A DNA stretch of 64,000 bases from Maea johnstoni (Eukaryota; Annelida; Polychaeta; Spionida; Magelonidae). The notes under the pieces were generated by a model. That model searched no databases, was not told where the DNA came from, and was given only the letters and a program-made list of their open reading frames with translations. The translations under genes and the position numbers were made by a program. Below are positions 32,301-41,470 of this stretch, in pieces (the first letter of the stretch is position 1; each line of letters begins with the position of its first letter). The stretch covers positions 41,665,338 to 41,729,337 of the forward strand of contig OZ012690.1 in assembly GCA_963942565.1 (NCBI GenBank). The letters are read 5' to 3'.

Positions 32301-33253
32301 CCGATAGCTGAGTAGTCTAAGGTGGTGATCTTTCACAACCGAAAAGGTCTCAGATTCAAATCTTGCTCAAGGCATGTGAGAAAGCTGCCATTGACTTGGT
32401 ATTAGTCAGTGGCTTTCCCCTATGCAGGTAGAGATTGTGTCCAATGGGGAAATCTTTTTTTTAATGCGTAATGAAGGTAATGCCCATATTTCATATAGAT
32501 CTACATGTACATGTACATGTACATGAATATTTACTGTAATCTAAGCAAGTATGCAAAAAGATGAAAATAAGAAAATATATTTACTATTTTCTACTTTTAT
32601 TTCAAAGTCTATTGGACACGTTCAAGCATGCAGGTGATTTTATTGGAATTTTTTTTTTCCATCATCGAATAAAGGCCGGTGGATCGCTGAAAAGTTCACA
32701 AGTGTTAATTATATCTTTGCTGGCAGTTGTGCTGGTGCTAAGGATGTAAGGTGCGAATCATGCCGCGAAATCAGGAGATTTGACAGGTCTGCACTGACTC
32801 CCCCCCCCCCCCCCCACTAAATAATTAGATAAATAAATAAATAAATAAAAAATATAAAATTGAATCAAAAACTGTCTCTCAATTTGTTCTTAGTGCATTA
32901 TTCAAAGGAACCCTTGCGTTCACTACCTTCTAACCATCTTTCTAAGACAAATTTGCTTTGCTAGTTGTAACGGAGGTTATGTCCTTTTCTGTAATACATC
33001 TCATATTTTGCTTCCCAACATACCAGGAAGGGAATTGCAATTGGATTTCTGCAATTTAATTACCAGATTAGTCACTGCAAGTACCTACCTTTGGTAATGA
33101 AGATTTATCATACTGTGGTTTATATGGCGGGCCGAGAATGGGCAATCTCCTAAAATACTTCCTCAAGAAATAGAATTCCACAAAGAGCGTTAGAGCAACA
33201 CCGAAACATATCGAAGCCACAATTATTGTAAACATAGACAATAATGACATCAT
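18887..33253 (-). CDS. PDZD8: PDZD8 orthologue, 20 coding exons, 3' end not found
   Basis: PDZD8 is an ER membrane protein that transfers lipids through its SMP domain. In vertebrates it tethers ER to late endosomes and mitochondria. Exons (minus strand): 33253-33089, 31398-31280, 30699-30621, 30265-30173, 29761-29585, 29192-29112, 28727-28514, 28132-28023, 27264-27178, 26702-26620, 25313-25223, 24723-24561, 24239-24028, 23594-23259, 23071-22928, 22080-21974, 21658-21452, 21023-20945, 20167-20073, 19029-18887. All junctions are GT-AG and phase-consistent, giving 928 codons here. Order: N-terminal membrane anchor (about 1-28), SMP (about 70-240), C2-like (about 265-335), PDZ (about 325-415), basic/Ser-rich linker, C2-like (about 640-760), C1 zinc finger (about 832-880). 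Diagnostic runs match human PDZD8, such as YNGGF..DVDLVFGKSA and RKHTLPNYKIR. The human protein is about 1150 residues, so the C-terminal coiled coil is missing from view. The last exon ends in a donor. Confidence 0.95.
19071..19460. mobile_element. hAT-like MITE in PDZD8 intron 19
   Basis: Ends CAGGGTTGGATACC and TTTTGCCCAGTG are roughly inverted, and GGTACC words lie near both ends. Its edge is only about 42 bp from the exon 20 acceptor. No perfect 8-bp duplication was found. Confidence 0.5.
20073..20167 (-). CDS. PDZD8: PDZD8 exon 19, second half of C1 zinc finger
   Basis: Encodes IWLKAAFQCRRCTMICHKKC followed by T-E-K-C. This supplies the distal Cys/His ligands of the C1 (phorbol-ester/DAG-type) finger begun in exon 18. 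Acceptor TTCCTTATAG; donor GTATGT. Confidence 0.93.
20262..20339. repeat. (TA)n microsatellite
   Basis: About 78 bp of pure TA in PDZD8 intron 18. Likely length-variable; cruciform-prone. Confidence 0.95.
20423..20730. mobile_element. MITE with long inverted ends in PDZD8 intron 18
   Basis: A 308-bp element with ends AGGCTAAAACACACTTGAGC and GCTCAAGTGTGTTTTAGGC, flanked by TTAA on both sides. Sub-terminal GCAGCACAGCACAGCG-type repeats occur near both ends, and a further inner inverted pair surrounds TGAATTGCTCA. TTAA flanks suggest a piggyBac-like origin; this is inference. Confidence 0.75.
20945..21023 (-). CDS. PDZD8: PDZD8 exon 18, first half of C1 zinc finger
   Basis: Encodes HDFLGTQFHSATFCHFCGKK. 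The initiating His and the CxxC pair are classical C1 ligands. Completes a codon begun in exon 17; ends in phase 0. Confidence 0.93.
21265..21400 (-). pseudogene. Scrap related to decayed frame at 15890-17290
   Basis: Shares CTCAGATGAGT(A/G)CCCATGTGCC and AATTAGCC(A/G)CCAGCAGCAT with the 15.9-kb region. It lies in PDZD8 intron 17. It shows this is a dispersed repeat, not host exons. Broken. Confidence 0.5.
21452..21658 (-). CDS. PDZD8: PDZD8 exon 17, end of second C2-like region
   Basis: Contains GFDEKLCYGDITLEFTH, strongly like the C-terminal strand of the PDZD8 C2-like region, followed by an acidic Glu-rich tail. Phase in 2, phase out 2. GC content is well above the surrounding intron. Confidence 0.92.
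21974..22080 (-). CDS. PDZD8: PDZD8 exon 16
   Basis: Encodes TSIALMDIALDCLTT and then YYLSPPDLKAGA, consistent with the C2-like fold. Acceptor TGTTTTAG, donor GTATGC. Confidence 0.9.
22928..23071 (-). CDS. PDZD8: PDZD8 exon 15, core of second C2-like region
   Basis: Encodes EPEWGDTIEFEVEDKHRFLN, then VCVWCKTPEKLDK and DMLIGN. This is the characteristic W..x..FEFEV and ..LNVCVW.. pattern of the PDZD8 C2-like domain. Exact multiple of three, phase 0 at both ends. Confidence 0.93.
23259..23594 (-). CDS. PDZD8: PDZD8 exon 14 with Ser/Thr homopolymer tract
   Basis: 112 codons, phase 0 at both ends, acceptor GATTTCAG and donor GTGAGG. The start (LEQERRASEAAKEVG) is coiled-coil-like. A low-complexity tract follows, with seven Ser, seven Thr and alternating Thr/Ala/Lys, then a return to conserved KTKLVKACE leading into the C2 core of exon 15. 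The Ser/Thr run is encoded by an impure GTT/GCT trinucleotide repeat, so it may be length-polymorphic. A long plus-strand frame here is its shadow. Confidence 0.88.
23640..23960. repeat. CATTCATG-family repeat copies in PDZD8 intron 13
   Basis: Two adjoining partial copies, each with a block like ACATTAACTTGGAAAT and the inner motif TATTTCAAGGAGA. The second also has GAGCTCCTTGACAAGTATCG. Confidence 0.5.
24028..24239 (-). CDS. PDZD8: PDZD8 exon 13, basic Ser-rich linker
   Basis: About 70 codons rich in Lys/Glu/Ser with SPRGSPKGSPTPS and KKRSQSDVTPILRRRK. No fold expected; likely phosphorylated linker. The splice sites (ATTGACAG and GTAAGA) and phase agree with both neighbours. Confidence 0.88.
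24561..24723 (-). CDS. PDZD8: PDZD8 exon 12, linker
   Basis: Encodes SVDSQPDQLDECGSDFMMVG and a Ser/Lys/Gly-rich run ending SPKKGFSFLGSG. Starts phase 0 and leaves one base. Confidence 0.88.
24770..24910. repeat. CATTCATG-family repeat in PDZD8 intron 11
   Basis: Includes TGACAAGTGTCGTCTGGACC, TACTTTTGAAAACAACTTC and the inner motif AACTCTCCTTCAATTACTTT, matching other family members. Confidence 0.5.
25223..25313 (-). CDS. PDZD8: PDZD8 exon 11, end of PDZ domain
   Basis: Begins RFVLRIERS, the last PDZ strand (human equivalent DRVLVYYER), then continues into linker. Acceptor ATCATTTCAG, donor GTAAAT. Confidence 0.9.
25373..25580. mobile_element. Tc1/mariner-like MITE inside a TA repeat
   Basis: A 208-bp element with ends CTGTAGAACACACA and TGTGTTCTACAG, flanked by TA on both sides and embedded in a TATATA tract. 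It interrupts PDZD8 intron 10. No coding capacity. Confidence 0.75.
26620..26702 (-). CDS. PDZD8: PDZD8 exon 10, PDZ core
   Basis: Encodes SDVLIAIGGARVTSTKQAAK, the G-D-x-I-x-x-I-G-G helix region of a PDZ domain, then LMKQASE. Leaves two bases that complete an Arg codon with exon 11. Confidence 0.92.
27178..27264 (-). CDS. PDZD8: PDZD8 exon 9, PDZ middle
   Basis: Encodes MVLVESVTPGTPAAQADIRK, the typical PDZ V.P.SPA..AD.R strand/turn. 29 codons, phase 0 at both ends. Confidence 0.92.
27356..27575. repeat. CATTCATG-family repeat, well-preserved copy in intron 8
   Basis: Begins AATCCATTCATGCCCAG and has the inner inverted pair AAATATTTGAAGGAGAAATG / AACTCTCCTTCAAATAT, with the block TTTTCAAAAGTAATTGGAA beyond it. 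It shows most of the family layout. Confidence 0.6.
28023..28132 (-). CDS. PDZD8: PDZD8 exon 8, first C2-like region into PDZ
   Basis: Encodes DSLPWLDLMSSRRKLWRSHE and VEIIKGPSQPIGLTFKD. The second part matches the first PDZ strand of human PDZD8 (VELIKGNLQSVGLTL). Acceptor TGTTTGTAG. Confidence 0.92.
28402..28587 (-). repeat. 93-bp tandem duplication of an exon end with its donor
   Basis: 28402-28494 is a copy of 28495-28587, about 88 percent identical by eye; both start CCCTATTTTGTTAACTTACC on the plus strand. The unit contains the last 60-75 bases of PDZD8 exon 7 plus the GTAAGT donor and adjoining intron. Confidence 0.9.
28421..28480 (-). CDS. PDZD8: Potential duplicated in-frame 60-bp exon 7b of PDZD8
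   Basis: The downstream copy of the exon 7 end keeps a GTAAGT donor and has gained a plausible acceptor (ATTACTAG). The 60-bp piece is open in the correct phase. With the G left by exon 7 it would read DCGRLPKLAYDSYLYCNLAV and rejoin exon 8 in frame. Human PDZD8 has no matching duplication that I recall. Seen: copy, frame and sites. Inferred: that it is ever spliced in; it may be silent. Confidence 0.45.
   Translation of the reverse strand, partial: TVGDYPNWHMTPTFIVTSQ
28514..28727 (-). CDS. PDZD8: PDZD8 exon 7, SMP end and first C2-like region
   Basis: Encodes RKKHTLPNYKIRYKPFF (near identical to human), then KISIGCLEVTVLGCGRLPK and DSYLYCTLAV, a C2-like strand pattern. 214 bp, leaves one base. 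Confidence 0.95.
28930..29096. repeat. CATTCATG-family repeat in PDZD8 intron 6
   Basis: Inner inverted pair AAATATTTGAAGGAGAAAGG / AAATCTCCTTCAAATAG, then TTTCAAAAGTGTCATAGGTC and the terminal word GGCATGCATGGGTAA. The copy directly abuts exon 6. Confidence 0.6.
29112..29192 (-). CDS. PDZD8: PDZD8 exon 6, SMP domain
   Basis: Encodes DPVMEFEVESHLEGRPIPQI and TSLIVNQ, matching human DPLIDFEVRSQFEGRPMPQL. 27 codons, phase 0. Confidence 0.95.
29585..29761 (-). CDS. PDZD8: PDZD8 exon 5, SMP core
   Basis: Encodes ELDIKVDMDYNGGFQLSMDV and DLVFGKSAFLSIKITKLKG, then THWSFSFYE. This is the most conserved part of the SMP lipid-binding tube. 59 codons, phase 0. Confidence 0.96.
29820..30036. repeat. 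CATTCATG-family repeat in PDZD8 intron 4
   Basis: Has TTGTCGTCTGGATCCATGAT, the inner pair AAATATTTGAAGGAGAG / CTTCAAATATTTTT, and the outer end GCCACTGTGAACATCAATGG. It resembles copy 1 at 695-880. Confidence 0.6.
30173..30265 (-). CDS. PDZD8: PDZD8 exon 4, SMP domain
   Basis: Encodes VRDFNLGATFPIFRNASLKN and AVIHNDDGGID (human LRDVFLGETVPFIKTIRL). The large human loop after this point is shorter here. 31 codons. Confidence 0.93.
30621..30699 (-). CDS. PDZD8: PDZD8 exon 3, SMP domain
   Basis: Encodes WCVRKMNVEFEEMLQTTTGK and LMEQIS, matching human WVTKKIKVEFEELLQTKTAG. Acceptor TTATCTTCAG, donor GTAAGT. Confidence 0.95.
31280..31398 (-). CDS. PDZD8: PDZD8 exon 2, SMP start
   Basis: Encodes EILDILQDPELKNKKESCSC and LNLIIQFLFRELKDTHMIR. 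The LNxxIxFLFRELxD signature starts the PDZD8 SMP domain. Phase 0 in, two bases out. Confidence 0.95.
31626..31932. mobile_element. CTTAGCC-ended MITE in PDZD8 intron 1
   Basis: Ends CTGGGTCTTAGCCATGA and TCCTGACTAAGTCCCTG are imperfectly inverted. Inner words (AATTTCAAAATATCTGCCTG, GTCCAAAAAGGAG) are shared with the larger element at 46992-47574. Confidence 0.6.
32100..32245. repeat. CATTCATG-family repeat in PDZD8 intron 1
   Basis: Inner inverted pair AATTTGAAGGAGAAATGTTA / AACTCTCCTTCAGTTATAT, followed by the diverged TGAATTTCTGAGTAATTATC block. Confidence 0.5.
32296..32450 (+). mobile_element. tRNA-derived SINE (plus) in PDZD8 intron 1
   Basis: Box A-like ATAGCTGAGTAGTCTAAGG and box B-like CTCAGATTCAAATCTTGC, followed by the family tail GGCATGTGAGAAAGCTGCCA. 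Same family as 7541 and 14925. Confidence 0.65.
33089..33253 (-). CDS. PDZD8: PDZD8 exon 1 with membrane anchor
   Basis: From the chosen Met the protein begins MMSLLSMFTIIVASICFGVA and continues to FVEFYFLRKYFRR. This is an N-terminal hydrophobic ER anchor followed by basic residues, as in human PDZD8 (MGLLLMILASAVLG). An in-frame upstream ATG at 33304 would add 17 polar residues; it is less like the family and was not chosen. Donor CAAAG/GTAGGT, phase 0. Confidence 0.88.
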
Positions 33254-33500
33254 GATTGAGCAGGCCTCTGATCTCTGTTTCCTAGAGCCAGTCCCCTCCT
33301 TCACAACTGAAATACCACTAAGTCCTTCCTGCCGTCAGTTCTACATGTCGGTACGTCGCTCTCGCCTCTGAGCAATCTCAAATAAAGGAAAAGTGCAATC
33401 TAGCGCCCGAGATCGAACAGGTAGCGAATATACGGAGGGCGCCATGTTGGAATTAATCGCTCCGTCTGAGTAAGATTGCGCACATGATGACGTCACAGGG
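33254..33500 (-). promoter_or_regulatory. PDZD8 5' UTR and core promoter region
   Basis: Upstream of exon 1 the DNA is less AT-rich. It contains a perfect CRE palindrome TGACGTCA (33488-33495) and a YY1-like GCCATGTTG (33441-33449). No TATA box is placed clearly. The transcription start is inferred to lie between 33304 and about 33480. Confidence 0.45.
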
Positions 33501-35018
<1,518 letters not shown>

Positions 35019-35363
35019 TAATGATAACGTATGATAGCAGTTACCAATCCCGTCATTGGAGGTCCCTGGCAGAACATAGAAATTAGAACAGCAGAAAAAA
35101 TAGCATAAAGCAGGAAAGAATTGAAGAGAAAAATAGATAAAACTATGAACAAGCCGAAAAAATAGTAGAAGAAGGAAACTAGGAAACAGTAAAAAAAAAC
35201 CTTTGAAAAGCATGAGGATAAAAGCAGAAATAAATTGAAAACTGCAGAAAAATCAAAAGGGTCCAGGTTCTTTTCTATTCTGACTGAACAGTGTTCAGAC
35301 ATGGATAGCTGCGTCAATACTACCTCCCTGTGAAGGTCGCTCTTACGAACGGTCACTGAGAAC

Positions 35364-35411
<48 letters not shown>

Positions 35412-35489
35412 CTTGCTTTGCATTTTTCAGTTGCTTTATATATTTCTCTTTTTTTCTACTCCTCCATTTTGAGAAGTATCTTGTAGTCG

Positions 35490-35513
35490 TTGGACGTCAC
35501 ATGTGACGTCCAA
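35490..35513. repeat. 24-bp perfect palindrome at left tip
   Basis: Perfect palindrome with core ACGTCACATGTGACGT, preceded by TAGTCG. It contains two facing TGACGT half-sites (CREB/ATF-like). The right tip carries a 26-bp version at 45538-45563. Confidence 0.85.
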
Positions 35514-35694
35514 GTGGACACAAAGCTCCAATATGTGGACACTGCCCTGGGTGTCACTGTGACATCGCAATTCTATGCCAGTATACCTTAAATGTCCAAC
35601 TGGTTTGGCGTCCAAGTGGACAGTTTAGCACTTCACTGTGACTGTGACACTGCGCTAAATGTCACTGTGACATCGCCTTTCTGCGCCGGTGATG

Positions 35695-36845
35695 GACAGT
35701 GAGGGGGCTAGTAGTCAAGTGTCCAACAAGTGCAGTTCGACTGATGTCCGCCAGGTGCTCAAAAATCTCCTTAATCATACACAATCGGCGTGTATCGATT
35801 AGATCACAACAAGAAATCACTCAATTTGAATACTTACTTCATAAATCTTGCACTTTAGACGTTGAAGAGCACTTACAGTGCCGTTTATACACTCCCCTGC
35901 GCCATAGAGATAGTGTCCCAACTGGCGCTGGTGTGTGACTCCTACGTCGGCCTCGCCAGCCGTGGACAGTCAGAGGGGGCTTGTAGTCAAATGTCCAACA
36001 AGTGCAGTTCGACTGATGTCCGCCAGGTGCTCAAAAATCTCCTTAATCATACACAATCGGCGTGTATCGATTAGATCACAACAAGAAATCACTCAATTTG
36101 AATACTTACTTCATAAATCTTGCACTTTAGACGTTGAAGAGCACTTACAGTGCCGTTTATACACTCCCCTGCGCCATAGAGATAGTGTCCCAACTGGCGC
36201 TGGTGTGTGACTCCTACGTCGGCCTCGCCAGCCGTGGACAGTCAGAGGGGGCTTGTAGTCAAATGTCCAACAAGTGCAGTTCGACTGATGTCCGCCAGGT
36301 GCTCAAAAATCTCCTTAATCATACACAATCGGCGTGTATCGATTAGATCACAACAAGAAATCACTCAATTTCAATACTTACTTCATAAATCTTGCACTTT
36401 AGACGTTGAAGAGCACTTACAGTGCCGTTTATACACTCCCCTGCGCCATAGAGATAGTGTCCCAACTGGCGCTGGTGTGTGACTCCTACGTCGGCCTCGC
36501 CAGCCGTGGACAGTCAGAGGGGGCTTGTAGTCAAATGTCCAACAAGTGCAGTTCGACTGATGTCCGCCAGGTGCTCAAAAATCTCCTTAATCATACACAA
36601 TCGGCGTGTATCGATTAGATCACAACAAGAAATCACTCAATTTCAATACTTACTTCATAAATCTTGCACTTTAGACGTTGAAGAGCACTTACAGTGCCGT
36701 TTATACACTCCCCTGCGCCATAGAGATAGTGTCCCAACTGGCGCTGGTGTGTGACTCCTACGTCGGCCTCGCCAGCCGTGGACAGTCAGAGGGGGCTTGT
36801 AGTCAAATGTCCAACAAGTGAAGTTCGACTGATGTCCGCCAGGTG
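35695..36845. repeat. Left tandem array, 272-bp unit, about 4 copies
   Basis: Start-to-start distance is exactly 272 bp (the motif GTTCGACTGATGTCCGCCAG recurs at about 35736, 36008, 36280, 36552 and, with one change just before it, 36824). Copies are almost identical. Each unit keeps an open frame of about 91 codons on either strand. Because 272 is not a multiple of three, there is no frame through the array. These frames are not annotated as genes. Confidence 0.93.
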
Positions 36846-38271
36846 CTTGTAAAGTTGTTAAATCAGGGCCATTCATGTATATACCTATCAAATTTGATTA
36901 CGTACCTGTGACATGTCATTGACTAACAAATAAATATACAATTTCATATTATCTAAAGTTTCTTCTGAATGTGGCCCCCATATGTAAGCTAAAAATATGT
37001 AAACAATCGCAGTCGTTTCAAACCTAGCTATTATCAACAATTGGTCTGAGGAGCATAACATTTTAATTCTGCCGAGGAAAGATCAATTATATGGGAAAAG
37101 GAATCTCACTTCTATCCCAATTTTTTTTCCGTTAAATTTCTGCGATTATTTCCTTTGGAACATATTGGATAAGTTGTTCTGTCTGTCTTGCTTATGTTTC
37201 ACTGTTTCGCCTTAACCAAGGTGTACCGCCTGAAAGGTCTTCTAACATGAGATATGCATAAGCGCCATACAAGTCCCCTCCATGTCTAAAATTAAATATA
37301 TTAGGTAAAAAGTAGATGATGAAGGAATTCAGGCTTTGTGGTTATCAAATGTTTACCTATCCCTATCTTATGGAATGAAGACCATTAACAATTTGAAAGA
37401 TTGAATAAAGACTAATATGGAGCAAAGAGGAACTCTTTTGTTAATAATATTTTTTTTTATTTGATATAGCGCTCTTTCCACCTATGATATTCAAAAGCGC
37501 TTTTAAGTGGACAGTGGACAGCTGTCAAGGTCCATGTAGTCAAATAAACTCCTTTCGTAATAGTCAGGTTTTCAGCTGTTTCTTGAAGTTTTGCACACTA
37601 GTCCGGCAAAGAAAGCTGGATTTTGGGCTGAACATTCTTCTTCATTTTTTTTTCAATTGATTATGGCTGGCAAGGGTACCCACTTTTAGAATATGCCAGA
37701 TGACGGGTTGGCACCCTTGGGCAATTTGAGATCTTGACCCATCTTTGCCACCACCCATGGTACAAGAATTGGACAAATTGGCCTTTCTCCGGTTTTTGCT
37801 GATCCAGATATTAAAATATAAGAGACCTACAGACCCATCCATTTACATAGGCTCGATTTATATAGGAAATAGGTATATAGGTTATCTGGGTCCCTGCTAA
37901 GTGTATTTCCTTTGTCTGAGGTCATCAACATGAGGTCTTTGGATGTTGTGGGCGACAGGAAGTCTCAAATATCGAATCCTCCAGTAAACGTTTACCCAAG
38001 AAAGTAAACGTATAACTATAACATTCACTGGAATGGTTAAACCTTAACCTAAAAAGTTGAGGTTCACTGAAAAATATTGAAGGTTCTCTGATTGAGGTGA
38101 ACCTTAACATTTCAGGCGGGTAATCATTTATCAATGAAAAAATATTTGGATAGATGTTCACCTAGTAATAACTAGTTAATGCAATGTTCACCCAAATTAT
38201 ACAAAGGTTAATCCTTTTCAGATCAATGAAACTCCAAACTAGTTGAATCCTTACCGGTCCTTCTTACAGTG

Positions 38272-38567
38272 TACAGTGCCGACATTTAATTCCTGCACTG
38301 AATGTGTAGGGGCCATGGCATAGTACAAAACTGCACGTCTGATTGACACCCAGTTTCCTGGGCACGGATGCATGGATAACCTCACATGCAACTGAACATA
38401 GCTTTGATTCGCAAGGTACATGGGTCAGTAATGTGATTGGCTTATTTTTTATGACATCTTAAGATACCTTCGTCTTATCCACCTTTTATGTTATCCATCG
38501 GTTGTGTACAACCGGACACTAGGAGACGTCCGATCGACTGGTGCAGGAATTAGATGTCTATAACGTA
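38272..38567. mobile_element. TA-flanked MITE nested in left arm (296 bp)
   Basis: Ends TACAGTGCCGACATTTAATT and AGATGTCTATAACGTA are imperfect inverted repeats, with ATTCCTGCAC / GTGCAGGAAT inside. The mirror copy at 41175-41470 has the same length, so the insertion predates arm duplication or was copied between arms. A relative lies at 6688-6940. Confidence 0.8.
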
Positions 38568-39589
38568 CTAGTAGTTGTCCCTGTCGGCCAATTTCAATAA
38601 CATGTAGCTGCATATCTTTCCCTATAACGCAATATCAATCACACACAAGTATATGCGTAGCATTGGGCAACTTTTCACTTTTGCAAGTTAATTGATCAAA
38701 TAAAAGTGTTCAACCAAAACTGTACGAAAATCTTAAACAATTTAGAATATTTATATTGAAAGAAAGATTCTTTATTTTTACACTTTGCGAAATTCGGTAC
38801 TCTTTACACATCCGTAGGTGTTCCTACCATGATTTATAACGGCTCATGAATGGGAGTTCCGCACTTGTCATTCGCCGGCCGAATATTCGGAAGCCATATG
38901 CAGGCAAAGAATTGAGAGCGAAAATCCATCCGAGTCAGGGGAATTCCCCAATATTCATGACATCTGCTTGGGTAATTTTCAGGAAAGTATGTTTTAACAT
39001 TCGTAACTTGTGGCTAATTGTCAAATCCCTATAATGCCATCCGACAGAGGGCATTAAACCTTGTTATTATTGCTATTCTGATTTTAACCATTTGAGTGTA
39101 CCATGTGATTAGCTGATAAATTGTCATACTAGTATCGTCCCTATGGCTGATAGGACAATTTGATAGGTTACGGCCTTCTGGCCTATGACAAATATCATGG
39201 CGCCCTCTGCAACAGTCAATAAGGCTATACTATAGTATATTCTTTTAGAAATTTGAAGACATTGTTTTCCCACACAATGCAACTAGTGCAAAGACAAAGT
39301 GTTATCTAAGAATAAAGAGTAAAACGTATGGCAAAAATCATACATTTTAGCTATCAAGTTATTTGCTACCAGAATGAGCAATATTTCGAAGTAGAATAGT
39401 GAAAATCTTATATAAGTCGATGTAACGCTGTTTACCTACAGTTGTTGTCCTACTACAATTATCAATCTATTTGCTTCCTAAATAAATCATTTATAAAAGT
39501 AGAGTAGTGAAAGTTATATATGAGTCTATATAATGCTTTTCAAAAAAGACCAAAATGCAAACGAAAATAGTACATTTTAGCTAAGTGAC

Positions 39590-40040
39590 ATATTTTCTGA
39601 CCCCTGTTCCATTACAATAGTCAGGGCGTGATGTCACCAGTGAGACGATGCCACTCTTGGTTGTATCAGTATTGGGAAATGTTCTTATTTTTCCAGTGTC
39701 TTTAGTTGGTAATTTGCAGAATTGATAACTTGTGATACATCTGCAGACATATTCATTTTCGGATGAAAAACAGCACCCATATTACCGACCGGTTCTTTAG
39801 GAACTGGTACTATTACACCATTTACGGTAATACTAGGAATGGAGATTTTCCCGAGCATCCGTGGGGTACCTATGACCAGCACCTCTGTCTAGCCTGCATT
39901 ACATTTCAGTTTATTTTGAGACATCCATGTATCGATGTCGGTATGGCAGTTTTGCAACTTAGCTACATGTTCGTCGACTTACAAGTTCGACTTTTTGTAG
40001 TATTGAAAGTATTGAGAACCTCAATAAACTTGGACAAATA
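39590..40040 (-). mobile_element. LINE reverse-transcriptase fragment (CR1/L2/Rex-like)
   Basis: The minus strand encodes the C-terminal part of a non-LTR reverse transcriptase. Segments seen: DIDTWMSQNKLKCN, then VLVIGTPRML, then VNGVIVPVPKEPVGNMGAVF and SADVSQVINSANYQLKTLEK. After a frameshift comes TDTTKSGIVSLVTSRPDYCN. These match the W...N.LKLN.DKTE, ..VRNLG..D..., and ..SLV.SRLDYCN consensus. At least one stop and one frameshift are present; both ends are missing. Dead copy. Confidence 0.8.
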
Positions 40041-40232
40041 GGGACAATTGTAAATGTCAACTGAAATACAAGTTACAGGTAGCCAATGTCTAAGCTTTTG
40101 TCCAAGGAAGGCACAGAACATTTCAGGTGCTTAAGGAAAGTGGGATTTTGGAAGTGGGTGTCCTTGATATCTTATTGTCATATTCACAATAAATGACGTT
40201 TCATGACATTATTGGCCTAAATTATCCCAAAA

Positions 40233-40411
40233 AGTAGTTAATAATAAAGCCTTAATGACTGTTCACCAGGGCGGTATGGGTATTTAATGTGCGCCTGAAG
40301 GCATGCTGGTCAGACCAAGGGCCGAAGTCCCGAGGTCTGGTCAGGATGCCTGAAGGCGCACATTTAATACACATAGTGCCCTGGTGAACAGTTATTAACT
40401 TTTTATTATTG
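40233..40411. repeat. Quasi-palindrome / hairpin MITE in element centre
   Basis: GTTCACCAGGGC / GCCCTGGTGAAC and ATGTGCGCCTGAAGGCAT / ATGCCTGAAGGCGCACAT are arranged head to head around a short loop near 40318-40334. The flanks TAATAATAAA / TTTTTATTATT also match. Stem of about 80 bases with scattered mismatches. Confidence 0.75.
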
Positions 40412-41174
40412 CTTCCCTGCATACGACGTTTCTTGTGCTCTTATTGATAGTATCTTGTGATATATAGTGTGCAGACCAACAATAAGCTCTGGAGGGCTTT
40501 ATGAGGTGACATTTAATGCCCTGCGTAACAGGGGATTTAATGACCAGTCACATGGTACAAATCCTGATTGCTGATTGGAAAACCCAAAGCAAGCAATAAT
40601 AATGGTAAATCATGCCCTACGTCCATCGTCGATATTGATCAAGATTACTGAAATTGTCTTTGTGCCAAGTTCCACAATTTTTGCAAAAGTGCACAATCTT
40701 TGCAGATGCTTGATTAAGCCAGCAGGGTATATCACACAATGGAATAATCATAACCCTGATGTTTTAAATCATCTTTAATATTAACAATATTCCACTCCCT
40801 TGCATTGATTGTATATGATCCATCCATTTAATTACCTTATGTGTCCAATATATTACCATGTACTTTTAAATCATTTTATTATACCTCACTTGAAGATACT
40901 GAATCTGTGCCGTTTATCATGGGTTTGATATTGTATTTAACACACATATACACATACGCTTGTATGCACAAGTTCATCATTGATATGTATATTTATGTTT
41001 CATTTTGCAAAATATGAATGTATGTAACACCCTAGGTTAATTCATCTAACCCTTTACCCATTCAGAACTGGAACTTAACCCATTCATGGCAAGAGCACGT
41101 TAATGTTATTCATCTATTTTGGAAAGATATGCAGCTACATGTTATTGAAATTGGCCGACAGGGACAACTACTAG

Positions 41175-41470
41175 TACGTTATAGACATCTAATTCCTGCA
41201 CCAGTCGATCGGACGTCTCCTAGTGTCCGGTTGTACACAACCGATGGATAACATAAAAGGTGGATAAGACGAAGGTATCTTAAGATGTCATAAAAAATAA
41301 GCCAATCACATTACTGACCCATGTACCTTGCGAATCAAAGCTATGTTCAGTTGCATGTGAGGTTATCCATGCATCCGTGCCCAGGAAACTGGGTGTCAAT
41401 CAGACGTGCAGTTTTGTACTATGCCATGGCCCCTACACATTCAGTGCAGGAATTAAATGTCGGCACTGTA
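41175..41470. mobile_element. TA-flanked MITE nested in right arm (296 bp)
   Basis: Mirror copy of 38272-38567, nearly identical. See that entry for the ends. Confidence 0.8.

Larger units (their letters stand above)
35483..38621 (+). repeat. Left arm of foldback element 2
   Basis: Reverse-complement partner of 41121-45569. The non-array part (36846-38621) pairs with 41121-42898 with only occasional mismatches. It ends internally at CATATCTTTCC, where the match to the other arm stops abruptly. Confidence 0.9.
38622..41120. other. Unique centre of foldback element 2
   Basis: The only part of the element without a mirror copy. It holds the LINE scrap (39590-40040), a quasi-palindrome (40233-40411) and otherwise AT-rich unassigned sequence. 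A trace of the CATTCATG family (TTAACCCATTCATGGC) lies near 41075-41090. No intact frame longer than about 90 codons. Confidence 0.6.
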
